Below, piece after piece: positions 7,676 through 13,508 of a DNA stretch of 13,508 nt; the first letter of the stretch is position 1, and each line of letters starts with the position of its first letter. The stretch is from Idiomarina sp. UBA6142 (GTDB lineage Bacteria; Pseudomonadota; Gammaproteobacteria; Enterobacterales; Alteromonadaceae). The position numbers were made by a program, and so were the translations under genes. The notes below the pieces were generated by a model. That model worked only from the letters and a program-made list of their open reading frames with translations. It was not told the DNA's origin and made no database searches. Location of the stretch: positions 1 through 13,508 of the forward strand of contig DIVC01000101.1 of the NCBI GenBank assembly GCA_002423905.1, read 5' to 3'.

Positions 7676-8806
7676 TTAGAGCTCAAAGCCCCCAAGATCG
7701 GCTGCACTTACTTCATTGTCAATTTGACCAACGAGATAAGACGAGATCTCAGCTTCTTGTGGAGCGACTTGTACGTTGTCAGAGACCAAGTATTTATTCA
7801 TCCACGGCAGCGGATTACTGCGTTGTTTAAAGGGAGCATCAAAGCCGATCGCTTGCATGCGCATGTTGGCAATGTACTCGACGTATTGGCATAAAATTTC
7901 TTCATTTAAACCAATCATGGAGCCGTGCTTGAACAAATAATGTGCCCATTGCTTTTCTTGTTCCACCGCGCTCATGAAGATTTGGTAGGCATCCTCACGC
8001 AATTCTTCAGCGATTTCGCGCATTTCAGGGTCATCTTTACCATATTGCCAGAGATTGATGATTTGCTGAGTGGATGATAAATGGAGGTTTTCATCCCGCG
8101 CAATCAAGCGAATAATTTTTGAGTTGCCTTCCATTAAATCACGTTCAGCAAAAGCAAAGGTACAGGCGAAACTGACATAAAAACGCACCGCCTCGAGGGC
8201 ATTCACTGAGTTGATACAGAGAAACAGCTTCTTTTTTAAATCACGCAAGCTCACGGTATGTTGTTCACCGAGTACTTCAACAGTGCCTTCACCGTGGGTT
8301 TGCCACAGTTGGGTGTAGAAAATTAGGTCATCATAATAGCGCGAGATATCGGTCGCTCGTTTCTGAATTTCGGTATTAATGACGATGTCTTCAAACACTT
8401 CGCTTGGGTCGGTAAACAGGTTCCGTAAAATATGGGTATATGACCGCGAGTGGATGGTTTCTGAAAACGACCAGGTTTCAATCCAGGTTTCCAGCTCAGG
8501 AATTGATACGATCGGCAATAACGCGATGTTAGGGCTACGGCCTTGCACTGAATCGAGCAGTGTTTGATATTTTAAGTTGGATATGAAAATGTGCTTTTCA
8601 CTGTCCGTCAGAGAATTAAAGTCGACCCGATCACGGCTGACATCAATCTCTTCTGGGCGCCAGAAAAAGCTCAGCTGTTTCTCGATCAATTTCTCGAAAA
8701 TCACATGTTTTTGTTGATCGTAGCGGGCCACGTTCACTGAGTTACCGAAGAACATCGGCTCCAGTAATGGGTTGCTTGCGGTCTGATTAAACGTTGAATA
8801 ACTCAT
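7676..8806 (-). CDS. nrdB: Class Ia ribonucleoside-diphosphate reductase, beta subunit
   Basis: This 376-aa protein has the same length as E. coli NrdB, the small subunit carrying the diferric-tyrosyl radical. Counting Met as 1, the iron ligands Asp85, Glu116, His119, Glu205, Glu239 and His242 and the radical Tyr123 are all present, in [26 protein letters not shown] and RDENLHL. The C-terminal tail, [22 protein letters not shown] from about 355, is the segment that docks on NrdA. The ATG at 8806 has a strong GAGGAAG (8821-8815) 8 nt upstream. A longer frame to 8851 would add 15 atypical residues and overlap nrdA, so it was not used. The gene lies 17 bp after nrdA and 7 bp before yfaE and is surely part of the same operon. 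Confidence 0.97.
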   Translation of the reverse strand: MSYSTFNQTASNPLLEPMFFGNSVNVARYDQQKHVIFEKLIEKQLSFFWRPEEIDVSRDRVDFNSLTDSEKHIFISNLKYQTLLDSVQGRSPNIALLPIVSIPELETWIETWSFSETIHSRSYTHILRNLFTDPSEVFEDIVINTEIQKRATDISRYYDDLIFYTQLWQTHGEGTVEVLGEQHTVSLRDLKKKLFLCINSVNALEAVRFYVSFACTFAFAERDLMEGNSKIIRLIARDENLHLSSTQQIINLWQYGKDDPEMREIAEELREDAYQIFMSAVEQEKQWAHYLFKHGSMIGLNEEILCQYVEYIANMRMQAIGFDAPFKQRSNPLPWMNKYLVSDNVQVAPQEAEISSYLVGQIDNEVSAADLGGFEL

Positions 8807-8823
8807 CTTCGTTACTTCCTCTA

Positions 8824-11163
8824 TCAGATTTTGCAGGCGCCGCCGGCACAATCATCATCTTCAGCTACCAACGCTACGGTTGCAGCTTGGTTCGATTGTT
8901 CGGTTTGCTTTGCATCAATTTTGTCGCGCAGGTCAACTTGATTATCTGACGCACCATCGCGAGTGTTGTGATAATACAAGGTCTTGATACCGAGTTTGTA
9001 TGCATACAATAGATCTTGCAGCAATTGCTTCATGGGTACTCGACCACCATCAAATTTATTCGGGTCATAGTTGGTGTTCGCAGAAATGGTTTGGTCGACA
9101 AACTTTTGCATGATGCCAACCAGCTCCAGATAACCTTTATTACTCGGAATAGTCCATAACAGTTCATAGGCATCTTTCAACCGCTCATATTCCGGTACCA
9201 CTTGCTTAGTGATGCCATCTTTAGAGGCTTTGACGCTAATATGGCCGCGCGGTGGCTCTATACCATTGGTCGCATTAGAAATCTGTGATGAAGTTTCTGA
9301 TGGCATCAATGCCGACAGGGTAGAGTTGCGCATACCGTGCTTGACGACGTCGGCGCGTAATTGTTCCCAATCGAGATGCAATGGCTCTTGGCATACTGCG
9401 TCGAGGTCTTTTTTATAGGTATCGATTGGCATCACACCTTTGGCATAGGTGGTTTCATTAAACTTTGAACAAGGGCCTAATTCTTTGGCTAAATTAACCG
9501 ATGCTTTCATCAAGTAGTATTGAATGGCTTCGAAGGTACGATGCACTAAGCCATTGGCTGAACCATCGGAATAACGAACGCCATTTTTGGCCAAATAATA
9601 GGCAAAGTTGATCACGCCGATACCTAGGGTGCGGCGCCCCATAGAGGCGTTAAATGCAGCAGGTACTGGGTAGTCTTGATATTCCAATAAGCTATCGAGA
9701 GCACGAACCGCTAAATCAGCGAGTTCTTCAATTTCGTCCAATGATTTTATGGCGCCTAAATTAAAAGCTGACAACGTACACAGGGCAATTTCACCTTCTG
9801 GGTCGTTGACATGCCCTAACGGCTTGGTCGGTAGGGCGATTTCAAGACATAAGTTACTTTGCCGAATTGGCGCTACCGCTGGGTCAAATGGACTGTGGGT
9901 ATTGCAATGGTCAACGTTCTGCAAGTAGATACGACCGGTTGAGGCGCGCTCTTGCATGAATAACCCAAACAGCTCGATAGCTTTAATTCGTTTCTGGCGA
10001 ATTGAATCGTCTTTTTCATACAAATTATAGAGCCGTTCAAACTCATTTTGATCGGCAAAGAACGCATCATATAGGCCTGGTACATCGGATGGGCTAAATA
10101 GCGTGATGTAATCATCTTTAATTAACCGGTTATACATAACACGGTTGAATTGCACCCCATAGTCGAGATGACGCACGCGGTTTTCTTCCACACCGCGATT
10201 GTTCTTGAGTACCAACAAGCTTTCTACTTCTAAATGCCAGAGCGGATAGAATAGGGTAGCAGCGCCACCGCGAACACCACCTTGGGAACAGCTCTTGACC
10301 GCCGTTTGGAAGTATTTATAGAACGGAATACAGCCGGTGTGGAAGGCTTCACCACCGCGAATTGGGCTACCTAAAGCACGAATGCGTCCAGCATTGATAC
10401 CTATACCAGCGCGTTGTGAGACATATTTTACAATGGCCGAAGCGGTAGCATTGATGGAATCAAGGCTATCTCCTGCTTCAATCAGAACGCACGAGCTGAA
10501 CTGTCGTGTTGGCGTACGAACACCCGACATGATCGGTGTCGGTAAAGAAATTTTGAATAGCGATGTGGCATCATAAAAACGCTGCACATATTGCATGCGC
10601 GTTTCGCGCGGGTAATTGGCAAATAGGCAGGCAGCAACTAAAACATAAAGAAACTGTGCACTTTCGAAGATCTCACCGGTCACCCGGTTTTGGACCAAAT
10701 ATTTGCCTTCAAGCTGTTTAATGGCGGCATAGGAAAAATTCATATCACGATTATGATCAATAAAGTCATTCATCGCTGCAAATTCAGCTTGGCTATAGTC
10801 TTCGAGCAAATGTTTGTCGTAGCGACCATTAGCTACCATTTTTTTCACTTGGTCATACAGGTGTGGCGGTTCGAACTGGCCAAAGGCCAATTTACGGAGG
10901 TGGAAAACAGCAAGCCGCGCAGCTAGATATTGATAATCAGGAGCTTCTTCTGAGATTAAATCTGCGGCCGCTTTAATAATGGTTTCGTGAATATCTTCGG
11001 TTTTTATGCCGTCATAAAATTGAATGCGCGATTTGATCTCTACTTCAGAGACAGAAACATTGTTTAGCCCTTCCGCGGCCCAGTCGATAACACGGTGGAT
11101 TTTATCGAGGTCCAGTGGTTCACGTTCGCCACTGCGTTTGGTCACAAAGAGTCGTTGATTCAT
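8824..11163 (-). CDS. nrdA: Class Ia ribonucleoside-diphosphate reductase, alpha subunit
   Basis: This 779-aa catalytic subunit converts NDPs to dNDPs. Residues 4-95 form the ATP-cone that senses ATP/dATP ([16 protein letters not shown] onward). Numbering matches E. coli exactly through the barrel: redox Cys225 (FSSCVLIE) and Cys462 (LCTLSAFN), thiyl radical Cys439 with Asn437 and Glu441 (SNLCLEI), and radical-transfer Tyr730/Tyr731 (LYYHN). The C-terminal reductant tail CAGGACKI (Cys772, Cys777) is intact, but the linker before it is 18 residues longer than in E. coli (761 aa). The ATG at 11163 ([10 protein letters not shown]) matches the family start; its Shine-Dalgarno is poor. An in-frame ATG at 11211 would fall in an NrdR-like box and is less likely. 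nrdB follows after 17 bp. The 390-bp upstream region with NrdR-like boxes suggests nucleotide-responsive repression. Confidence 0.97.
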   Translation of the reverse strand: MNQRLFVTKRSGEREPLDLDKIHRVIDWAAEGLNNVSVSEVEIKSRIQFYDGIKTEDIHETIIKAAADLISEEAPDYQYLAARLAVFHLRKLAFGQFEPPHLYDQVKKMVANGRYDKHLLEDYSQAEFAAMNDFIDHNRDMNFSYAAIKQLEGKYLVQNRVTGEIFESAQFLYVLVAACLFANYPRETRMQYVQRFYDATSLFKISLPTPIMSGVRTPTRQFSSCVLIEAGDSLDSINATASAIVKYVSQRAGIGINAGRIRALGSPIRGGEAFHTGCIPFYKYFQTAVKSCSQGGVRGGAATLFYPLWHLEVESLLVLKNNRGVEENRVRHLDYGVQFNRVMYNRLIKDDYITLFSPSDVPGLYDAFFADQNEFERLYNLYEKDDSIRQKRIKAIELFGLFMQERASTGRIYLQNVDHCNTHSPFDPAVAPIRQSNLCLEIALPTKPLGHVNDPEGEIALCTLSAFNLGAIKSLDEIEELADLAVRALDSLLEYQDYPVPAAFNASMGRRTLGIGVINFAYYLAKNGVRYSDGSANGLVHRTFEAIQYYLMKASVNLAKELGPCSKFNETTYAKGVMPIDTYKKDLDAVCQEPLHLDWEQLRADVVKHGMRNSTLSALMPSETSSQISNATNGIEPPRGHISVKASKDGITKQVVPEYERLKDAYELLWTIPSNKGYLELVGIMQKFVDQTISANTNYDPNKFDGGRVPMKQLLQDLLYAYKLGIKTLYYHNTRDGASDNQVDLRDKIDAKQTEQSNQAATVALVAEDDDCAGGACKI

Positions 11164-11205
11164 GCGGCACACCCATAAATTGTCATTTTTGATTATTGTA
11201 CGTCG

Positions 11206-11263
11206 CCACAAGATATAGTGGGGCTGGTGGCGGTTTGACCCGATTGCACACTATATCTAGGGT
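11206..11263. promoter_or_regulatory. Proximal pair of NrdR-box-like operators upstream of nrdA
   Basis: Box 1 (11206-11221, ccacaagatatagtgg) and box 2 (11248-11263, acactatatctagggt) each resemble the published NrdR palindrome acaCwAtATaTwGtgt. By my count box 1 has 3 mismatches and box 2 has 2. Their start-to-start distance is 42 bp, about four helical turns, which fits cooperative NrdR binding on one face of DNA. They end 43 bp upstream of the nrdA start codon. NrdR is the ATP/dATP-sensing repressor of ribonucleotide reductase operons; nrdR itself is not in this window. Confidence 0.8.
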
Positions 11264-11273
11264 TGCGATAGAT

Positions 11274-11290
11274 AGTGCTAGATTAGCACT
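11274..11290. repeat. Perfect 17-bp palindrome in the nrdA control region
   Basis: AGTGCTA (11274-11280) and TAGCACT (11284-11290) are exact inverted copies around the three bases gat. It differs from the NrdR consensus and is followed by no T-run, so it is not an intrinsic terminator. Its place 11 bp beyond NrdR-like box 2 suggests an additional operator or a leader hairpin. The symmetry is observed; the role is inferred. Confidence 0.5.
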
Positions 11291-11307
11291 TCTGCTTCAC
11301 TGATCAA
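11280..11307 (-). promoter_or_regulatory. Candidate proximal nrdA promoter (extended -10)
   Basis: On the minus strand TTGATC (11307-11302, 4 of 6) is followed after 16 bp by TAATCT (11285-11280), which is preceded by TG in the extended -10 position. Transcription would start near 11273, leaving the two proximal NrdR-like boxes just downstream. The -10 itself is weak, so confidence is low. The -10 falls inside the 17-bp palindrome at 11274-11290. Confidence 0.25.
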
Positions 11308-11486
11308 GCGGGAGATGATCTAAATGCTGACATTTTGGCCGAGTAAACATCAGTCATGGCGCGGAAAGTCTTGTACTAATAGCCTCTTAGCGAATGCAAG
11401 TGATTTAAATTATTTTTTTATGAAATTTTGATCTTTCATAGTCACTATTAAGACAGACTGGATATAAGCCAATAACCACGTGGCTT

Positions 11487-11533
11487 ACACAACATATAGC
11501 GGGGTTTTTTGTGGTCGCTACTATATCTTGTGT
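11487..11533. promoter_or_regulatory. Distal pair of NrdR-box-like operators, about 330 bp upstream of nrdA
   Basis: Box 3 (11487-11502, acacaacatatagcgg) and box 4 (11518-11533, ctactatatcttgtgt) each differ from the NrdR consensus at about 3 of 16 positions. Their start-to-start spacing is 31 bp, three helical turns, the classic arrangement for NrdR box pairs. They begin 21 bp beyond the stop codon of the mupP-like gene. A T-run lies between them. This second pair suggests a distal nrdA promoter or looping with the proximal pair; both ideas are inferences. Confidence 0.72.
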
Positions 11534-11548
11534 TACCACTCTGGTTTA
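11520..11548 (-). promoter_or_regulatory. Candidate distal nrdA promoter
   Basis: On the minus strand TATAGT (11525-11520) matches the sigma70 -10 at 5 of 6 positions. It lies 17 bp after TAAACC (11548-11543), a weak -35 with 3 of 6 matches. The -10 lies inside NrdR-like box 4, the usual placement for repression. The predicted leader would be about 350 nt. The call rests mainly on the -10 and its overlap with the box. Confidence 0.3.
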
Positions 11549-11553
11549 TCCAA

Positions 11554-12216
11554 CTAGGGTATGAGTTGTAATAGCTGTTGTGGCCGCTCAATATCGGCAT
11601 GTGCACCCCACTGCTCGGGTTGGTCATTCGCATGAATATAGCCATAACGTGCCAGCACCGTATGCATACCGGCTGCTTTACCGGCTTGAATATCGCGTTC
11701 GGCATCGCCCACGTACCAGCATTGTGACGCGGCTAACTGTAACAATTCAGCGGCATAGAGCAGTGGTTGTGGATGAGGCTTGGCGACTGCGAGGGTATCA
11801 CCGCTAACCACCACCGGCAGCGCTTGCAGGCATGGAAAATAAGGCAGTACAAGGTGGGTGAGGGCTGCTGGTTTATTGGTAACGATGCCGGCCTGAATGC
11901 CACGTTCAGACAAGCCATTTAATAACTGTTCAACACCGTCGAATAAGCGCGAATGAACCACCACTTTAGCCGCATAGTAGCGCAAAAACTCACGCCTTAA
12001 CTGGTCTTTACGCGGCTCAAATTCGTCACCGAAAGCGAACCGCAATAACCCATACGAGCCATGCGAGGCGATTGGCGTGTAACAGTCAGCACTGACCGCC
12101 GGCCGCTGCTCCGCAGCGAGGACAGCATTCAGGGCGGCGCCTAAGTCATCGGCGGAATCTAACAAGGTGCCATCAAGGTCAAATAAGACCGCTTGTGGTG
12201 TTACAACGGTTTGCAT
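11554..12216 (-). CDS. mupP: HAD-family phosphatase of the MupP/Gph (phosphoglycolate phosphatase-like) group
   Basis: This 220-aa HAD subfamily IA phosphatase has all four motifs: FDLDGT with nucleophile Asp13 and Asp15, Thr113 in IVTNKP, Lys146 in AKPHP, and GDAERD (Asp171, Asp175). A small helical cap lies between about residues 20 and 90. Such proteins are often annotated phosphoglycolate phosphatase. From memory, however, blocks such as VHSRLFDG, VTNKP, ERDIQAGKAAG and YGYIH resemble Pseudomonas MupP, the N-acetylmuramate-6-phosphate phosphatase of peptidoglycan recycling, which also lies next to ubiG. I favour MupP-like, but phosphoglycolate or another sugar phosphate remains possible because the partner genes amgK and murU are not in view. 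The ATG at 12216 overlaps the ubiG end by 16 nt, implying translational coupling; a GTG two codons upstream is the alternative start. Confidence 0.75.
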   Translation of the reverse strand: MQTVVTPQAVLFDLDGTLLDSADDLGAALNAVLAAEQRPAVSADCYTPIASHGSYGLLRFAFGDEFEPRKDQLRREFLRYYAAKVVVHSRLFDGVEQLLNGLSERGIQAGIVTNKPAALTHLVLPYFPCLQALPVVVSGDTLAVAKPHPQPLLYAAELLQLAASQCWYVGDAERDIQAGKAAGMHTVLARYGYIHANDQPEQWGAHADIERPQQLLQLIP

Positions 12217-12914
12217 AAGCACACGATATAATTGACATCGACATTGCTCTGGTCAAGATAAAAGCCACGCCAGGGCAGATAATGCAGGCCGGTCATTGCC
12301 ACCGGCTCGAGACCGACAGCATCGGTCATGCGCAATAATTCGGCGGGTTGAATGAACTTATCATGTTGGTGCGTACCTTTGGGCACCCATTGCAGCAGAT
12401 ATTCCGCTGCGACAATACCCAATAGCCACGATTTTATTTTTCTATTTAAGGTCGAAAAGAAAATTTTACCGCCCGGTTTTAATGCCTTGGCTGCGGCTTG
12501 AATAATTGCTGCGGGGTCGGGCACATGCTCCAGCATCTCTAAACAGGTCACTAAGTCGAATTGTTCGCTATGCTGCTCGGCAAATTGCTCCGCGCTGATG
12601 AACTGATAATCAATGCTAACCTTGCTTTCCAGCGCATGCAGCCGCGCTACTTCTAATGCGGCATCGGCTAAATCAATGCCAGTGACCTGAGCGCCCGCAT
12701 TGGCCAATGCTTCAGCTAAAATACCGCCACCGCAGCCGATATCTAATGTTGTTAAGCCGAATACGCCCGCACAGTGCTGTTGAATAAACTGCATGCGTAA
12801 CGGATTAATTTGATGTAGCGGCTTGAATTCCCCCTCGGGATCCCACCAGCGCGAGGCGATGGCACTAAATTTTTCGATCTCTTTGGGGTCAACGTTATTG
12901 GCCTTGGTTTGCAT
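12201..12914 (-). CDS. ubiG: Ubiquinone biosynthesis O-methyltransferase UbiG
   Basis: This 237-aa SAM-dependent methyltransferase performs both O-methylations in ubiquinone synthesis. The N-terminus (DPKEIEKFSAIASRWWDPEGEFKPLHQINPLR, spanning 9-40) is characteristic of UbiG. SAM-binding motif I is LDIGCGGG (57-64), followed by acidic Asp81 after VTGI, motif CLEMLEHVPDP (124-134), and KPGGKIFFSTLNR (146-158). The mid-protein helix WLLGIVAAEYLL and the sequence VPKGTHQHDKF are also typical and are associated with membrane contact. The start at 12914 gives the normal family length; its Shine-Dalgarno is weak. It is divergent from gyrA and overlaps the downstream phosphatase gene by 16 nt, so the two are probably an operon. 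Confidence 0.95.
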   Translation of the reverse strand: MQTKANNVDPKEIEKFSAIASRWWDPEGEFKPLHQINPLRMQFIQQHCAGVFGLTTLDIGCGGGILAEALANAGAQVTGIDLADAALEVARLHALESKVSIDYQFISAEQFAEQHSEQFDLVTCLEMLEHVPDPAAIIQAAAKALKPGGKIFFSTLNRKIKSWLLGIVAAEYLLQWVPKGTHQHDKFIQPAELLRMTDAVGLEPVAMTGLHYLPWRGFYLDQSNVDVNYIVCLCKPL

Positions 12915-12960
12915 GAGGTACTTCTGCTGCGGCTGAAAAGTAGGTACAGTGTACCCAACC

Positions 12961-12984
12961 TCTGGCGGTAAAAAAAGCGCCAGA
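12961..12984. repeat. Inverted repeat with A-tract loop in the ubiG-gyrA spacer
   Basis: TCTGGCG (12961-12967) and CGCCAGA (12978-12984) are perfect 7-bp inverted copies. The 10-nt loop carries a seven-A run, and another A-run follows. The As are on the gyrA strand, so neither direction gives a hairpin followed by Ts and this is not an intrinsic terminator. It lies 46 bp upstream of the ubiG start and may act as a leader structure or protein-binding site. Confidence 0.4.
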
Positions 12985-13014
12985 AAAAAGGATGCGATGC
13001 GACAGTGCTACGGG

Positions 13015-13064
13015 TACAATGCACGCATTCATACAATTATAAAAAGATAGTCGTTTAGGGATAA
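13015..13064. promoter_or_regulatory. Candidate ubiG and gyrA promoter elements in the divergent spacer
   Basis: On the minus strand a perfect -10 TATAAT (13041-13036) lies 17 bp from a weak -35 TTATCC (13064-13059), a plausible ubiG promoter with a leader of about 115 nt. On the plus strand TACAAT (13015-13020) or TATAAA (13038-13043) could serve gyrA, but neither has a good -35. The opposed elements overlap, so the two genes may compete for polymerase. Confidence 0.35.
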
Positions 13065-13068
13065 AGCT

Positions 13069-13508
13069 ATGAGTGATCTCGGCAGAGAAGTCGTTCCGGT
13101 CAATATTGAAGATGAGCTAAAGAGCTCGTATCTCGACTACGCTATGAGCGTGATTGTCGGTCGTGCGCTACCGGATGTTCGTGATGGCCTCAAACCGGTC
13201 CATCGTCGGGTGCTATTCGCCATGAATGAATTGCGCAATGACTACAACAAACCCTACAAAAAATCGGCCCGTATTGTCGGTGATGTGATTGGTAAGTATC
13301 ACCCTCACGGTGATAGTGCGGTGTACGATACCATTGTACGTATGGCCCAGCCGTTCTCGTTGCGTTACATGTTGGTCGATGGTCAGGGTAACTTTGGCTC
13401 GGTCGATGGTGACTCCGCCGCTGCCATGCGTTACACCGAAATTCGTATGGCCAAAATTGCCAGCGAACTGCTGTCTGATCTGGATAAAGAAACCGTTGAT
13501 TTTGTGCC
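13069..13508 (+). CDS. gyrA: DNA gyrase subunit A, N-terminal part (runs off right edge)
   Basis: The first 146 codons are present. The product introduces negative supercoils as part of the GyrA2GyrB2 enzyme. The sequence starts [20 protein letters not shown] and follows E. coli numbering without gaps. The catalytic Arg121-Tyr122 pair (MRYTEIR) is present and forms the covalent DNA link. The quinolone-resistance region reads GDSAVYDT with Ser83 and Asp87, the sensitive wild-type residues. The ATG at 13069 has AGGG (13057-13060) 8 nt upstream. The gene is divergent from ubiG. The winged-helix domain is only partly included and the tower and C-terminal domains are beyond the window. Confidence 0.97.
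   Translation, partial: MSDLGREVVPVNIEDELKSSYLDYAMSVIVGRALPDVRDGLKPVHRRVLFAMNELRNDYNKPYKKSARIVGDVIGKYHPHGDSAVYDTIVRMAQPFSLRYMLVDGQGNFGSVDGDSAAAMRYTEIRMAKIASELLSDLDKETVDFV

Larger units (their letters stand above)
11164..11553. other. 390-bp gene-free regulatory region between the mupP-like gene and nrdA
   Basis: No recognisable protein gene or structured RNA is seen here. The proximal third holds two NrdR-box-like sites and a perfect 17-bp palindrome. The distal end, touching the upstream gene's stop codon, holds two more NrdR-like sites. The middle (about 11401-11440) is AT-rich, with a T-tract and an inverted repeat TATGAAA-N8-TTTCATA (11419-11440). A further weak stem, AAGCCA/TGGCTT, covers 11466-11486. 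A 35-codon plus-strand frame at 11324-11431 has a plausible Shine-Dalgarno but no known relatives to me. I see no intrinsic terminator for the ubiG-mupP transcript, so read-through towards nrdA is possible. Confidence 0.6.

Noticed and set aside
11164..11211. Longer nrdA start at 11211
   Set aside because: It adds 16 residues not found in NrdA and places the start codon within NrdR-like box 1.
11410..11439. 9-codon minus-strand ORF (MKDQNFIKK) as an nrdA leader peptide
   Set aside because: It has no ribosome binding site, no attenuator-like hairpin with a T-run follows, and it lies in AT-rich sequence where such frames are common.
11466..11510. Stem AAGCCA/TGGCTT and CCACGTGG followed at a distance by TTTTTT, as a terminator
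   Set aside because: The T-run is about 18 bp away from the stem on the plus strand, and on the minus strand it reads as As, so it cannot be an intrinsic terminator for ubiG-mupP.
12217..12222. GTG start for the mupP-like gene
   Set aside because: The ATG two codons later is the better start codon; the difference is only two residues and neither has a clear Shine-Dalgarno.
1..13508. Mobile elements, phage genes, CRISPR arrays, tRNA/rRNA genes or a defence island
   Set aside because: No transposase, integrase, direct repeat array or tRNA-like cloverleaf was seen; nearly all sequence is accounted for by conserved housekeeping genes.

Overview
The window looks like ordinary chromosomal core DNA from a marine-type gammaproteobacterium. 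The hrpA, class Ia nrdAB, grxA, yfaE, ubiG, sbcB and gyrA products all align closely with Escherichia coli proteins as I recall them, but they are not enterobacterial sequences. An Alteromonadales host, perhaps in the Idiomarinaceae, is my inference from protein style and gene order; no search was run. I see no integrase, transposase, CRISPR array, tRNA or rRNA, and base composition looks even throughout.

Layout. Positions 1-1696 (minus strand) hold sbcB (exonuclease I), followed 2 bp later by the start of a GMC-family FAD oxidoreductase that runs off the left edge. A 141-bp divergent spacer leads to a plus-strand group at 1838-7127: a predicted exported isoaspartyl peptidase/asparaginase, a two-CBS-domain protein, and the large DEAH RNA helicase hrpA. 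hrpA meets grxA tail to tail with only 2 bp between the stop codons. From 11163 down to 7130 the minus strand carries a compact ribonucleotide reductase operon: nrdA, nrdB, yfaE (ferredoxin that maintains the NrdB cofactor) and grxA (glutaredoxin that reduces NrdA). Upstream of nrdA is a 390-bp gene-free stretch with four NrdR-box-like sites in two pairs. Next come a MupP/Gph-like HAD phosphatase and ubiG (minus strand, overlapping), then a 154-bp divergent spacer and the beginning of gyrA, which runs off the right edge.

How the genes work together. nrdA-nrdB-yfaE-grxA forms a complete dNTP-synthesis unit: the two reductase subunits, the cofactor-maintenance ferredoxin and the thiol reductant. 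The NrdR-like sites suggest repression when dATP/ATP is high. The other genes serve DNA repair (sbcB), translation-associated RNA remodelling (hrpA), quinone synthesis (ubiG), probable sugar-phosphate or peptidoglycan recycling (mupP-like) and DNA topology (gyrA).

I found no convincing new multi-gene system. The points most worth a second look are non-coding: the doubled NrdR-box architecture, with spacings of 42 and 31 bp, and a perfect 17-bp palindrome beside it. Smaller protein-level oddities are an HrpA that lacks the usual N-terminal extension, a CGFC active site in GrxA, a longer C-terminal swinging tail on NrdA, and a signal peptide on the isoaspartyl peptidase.
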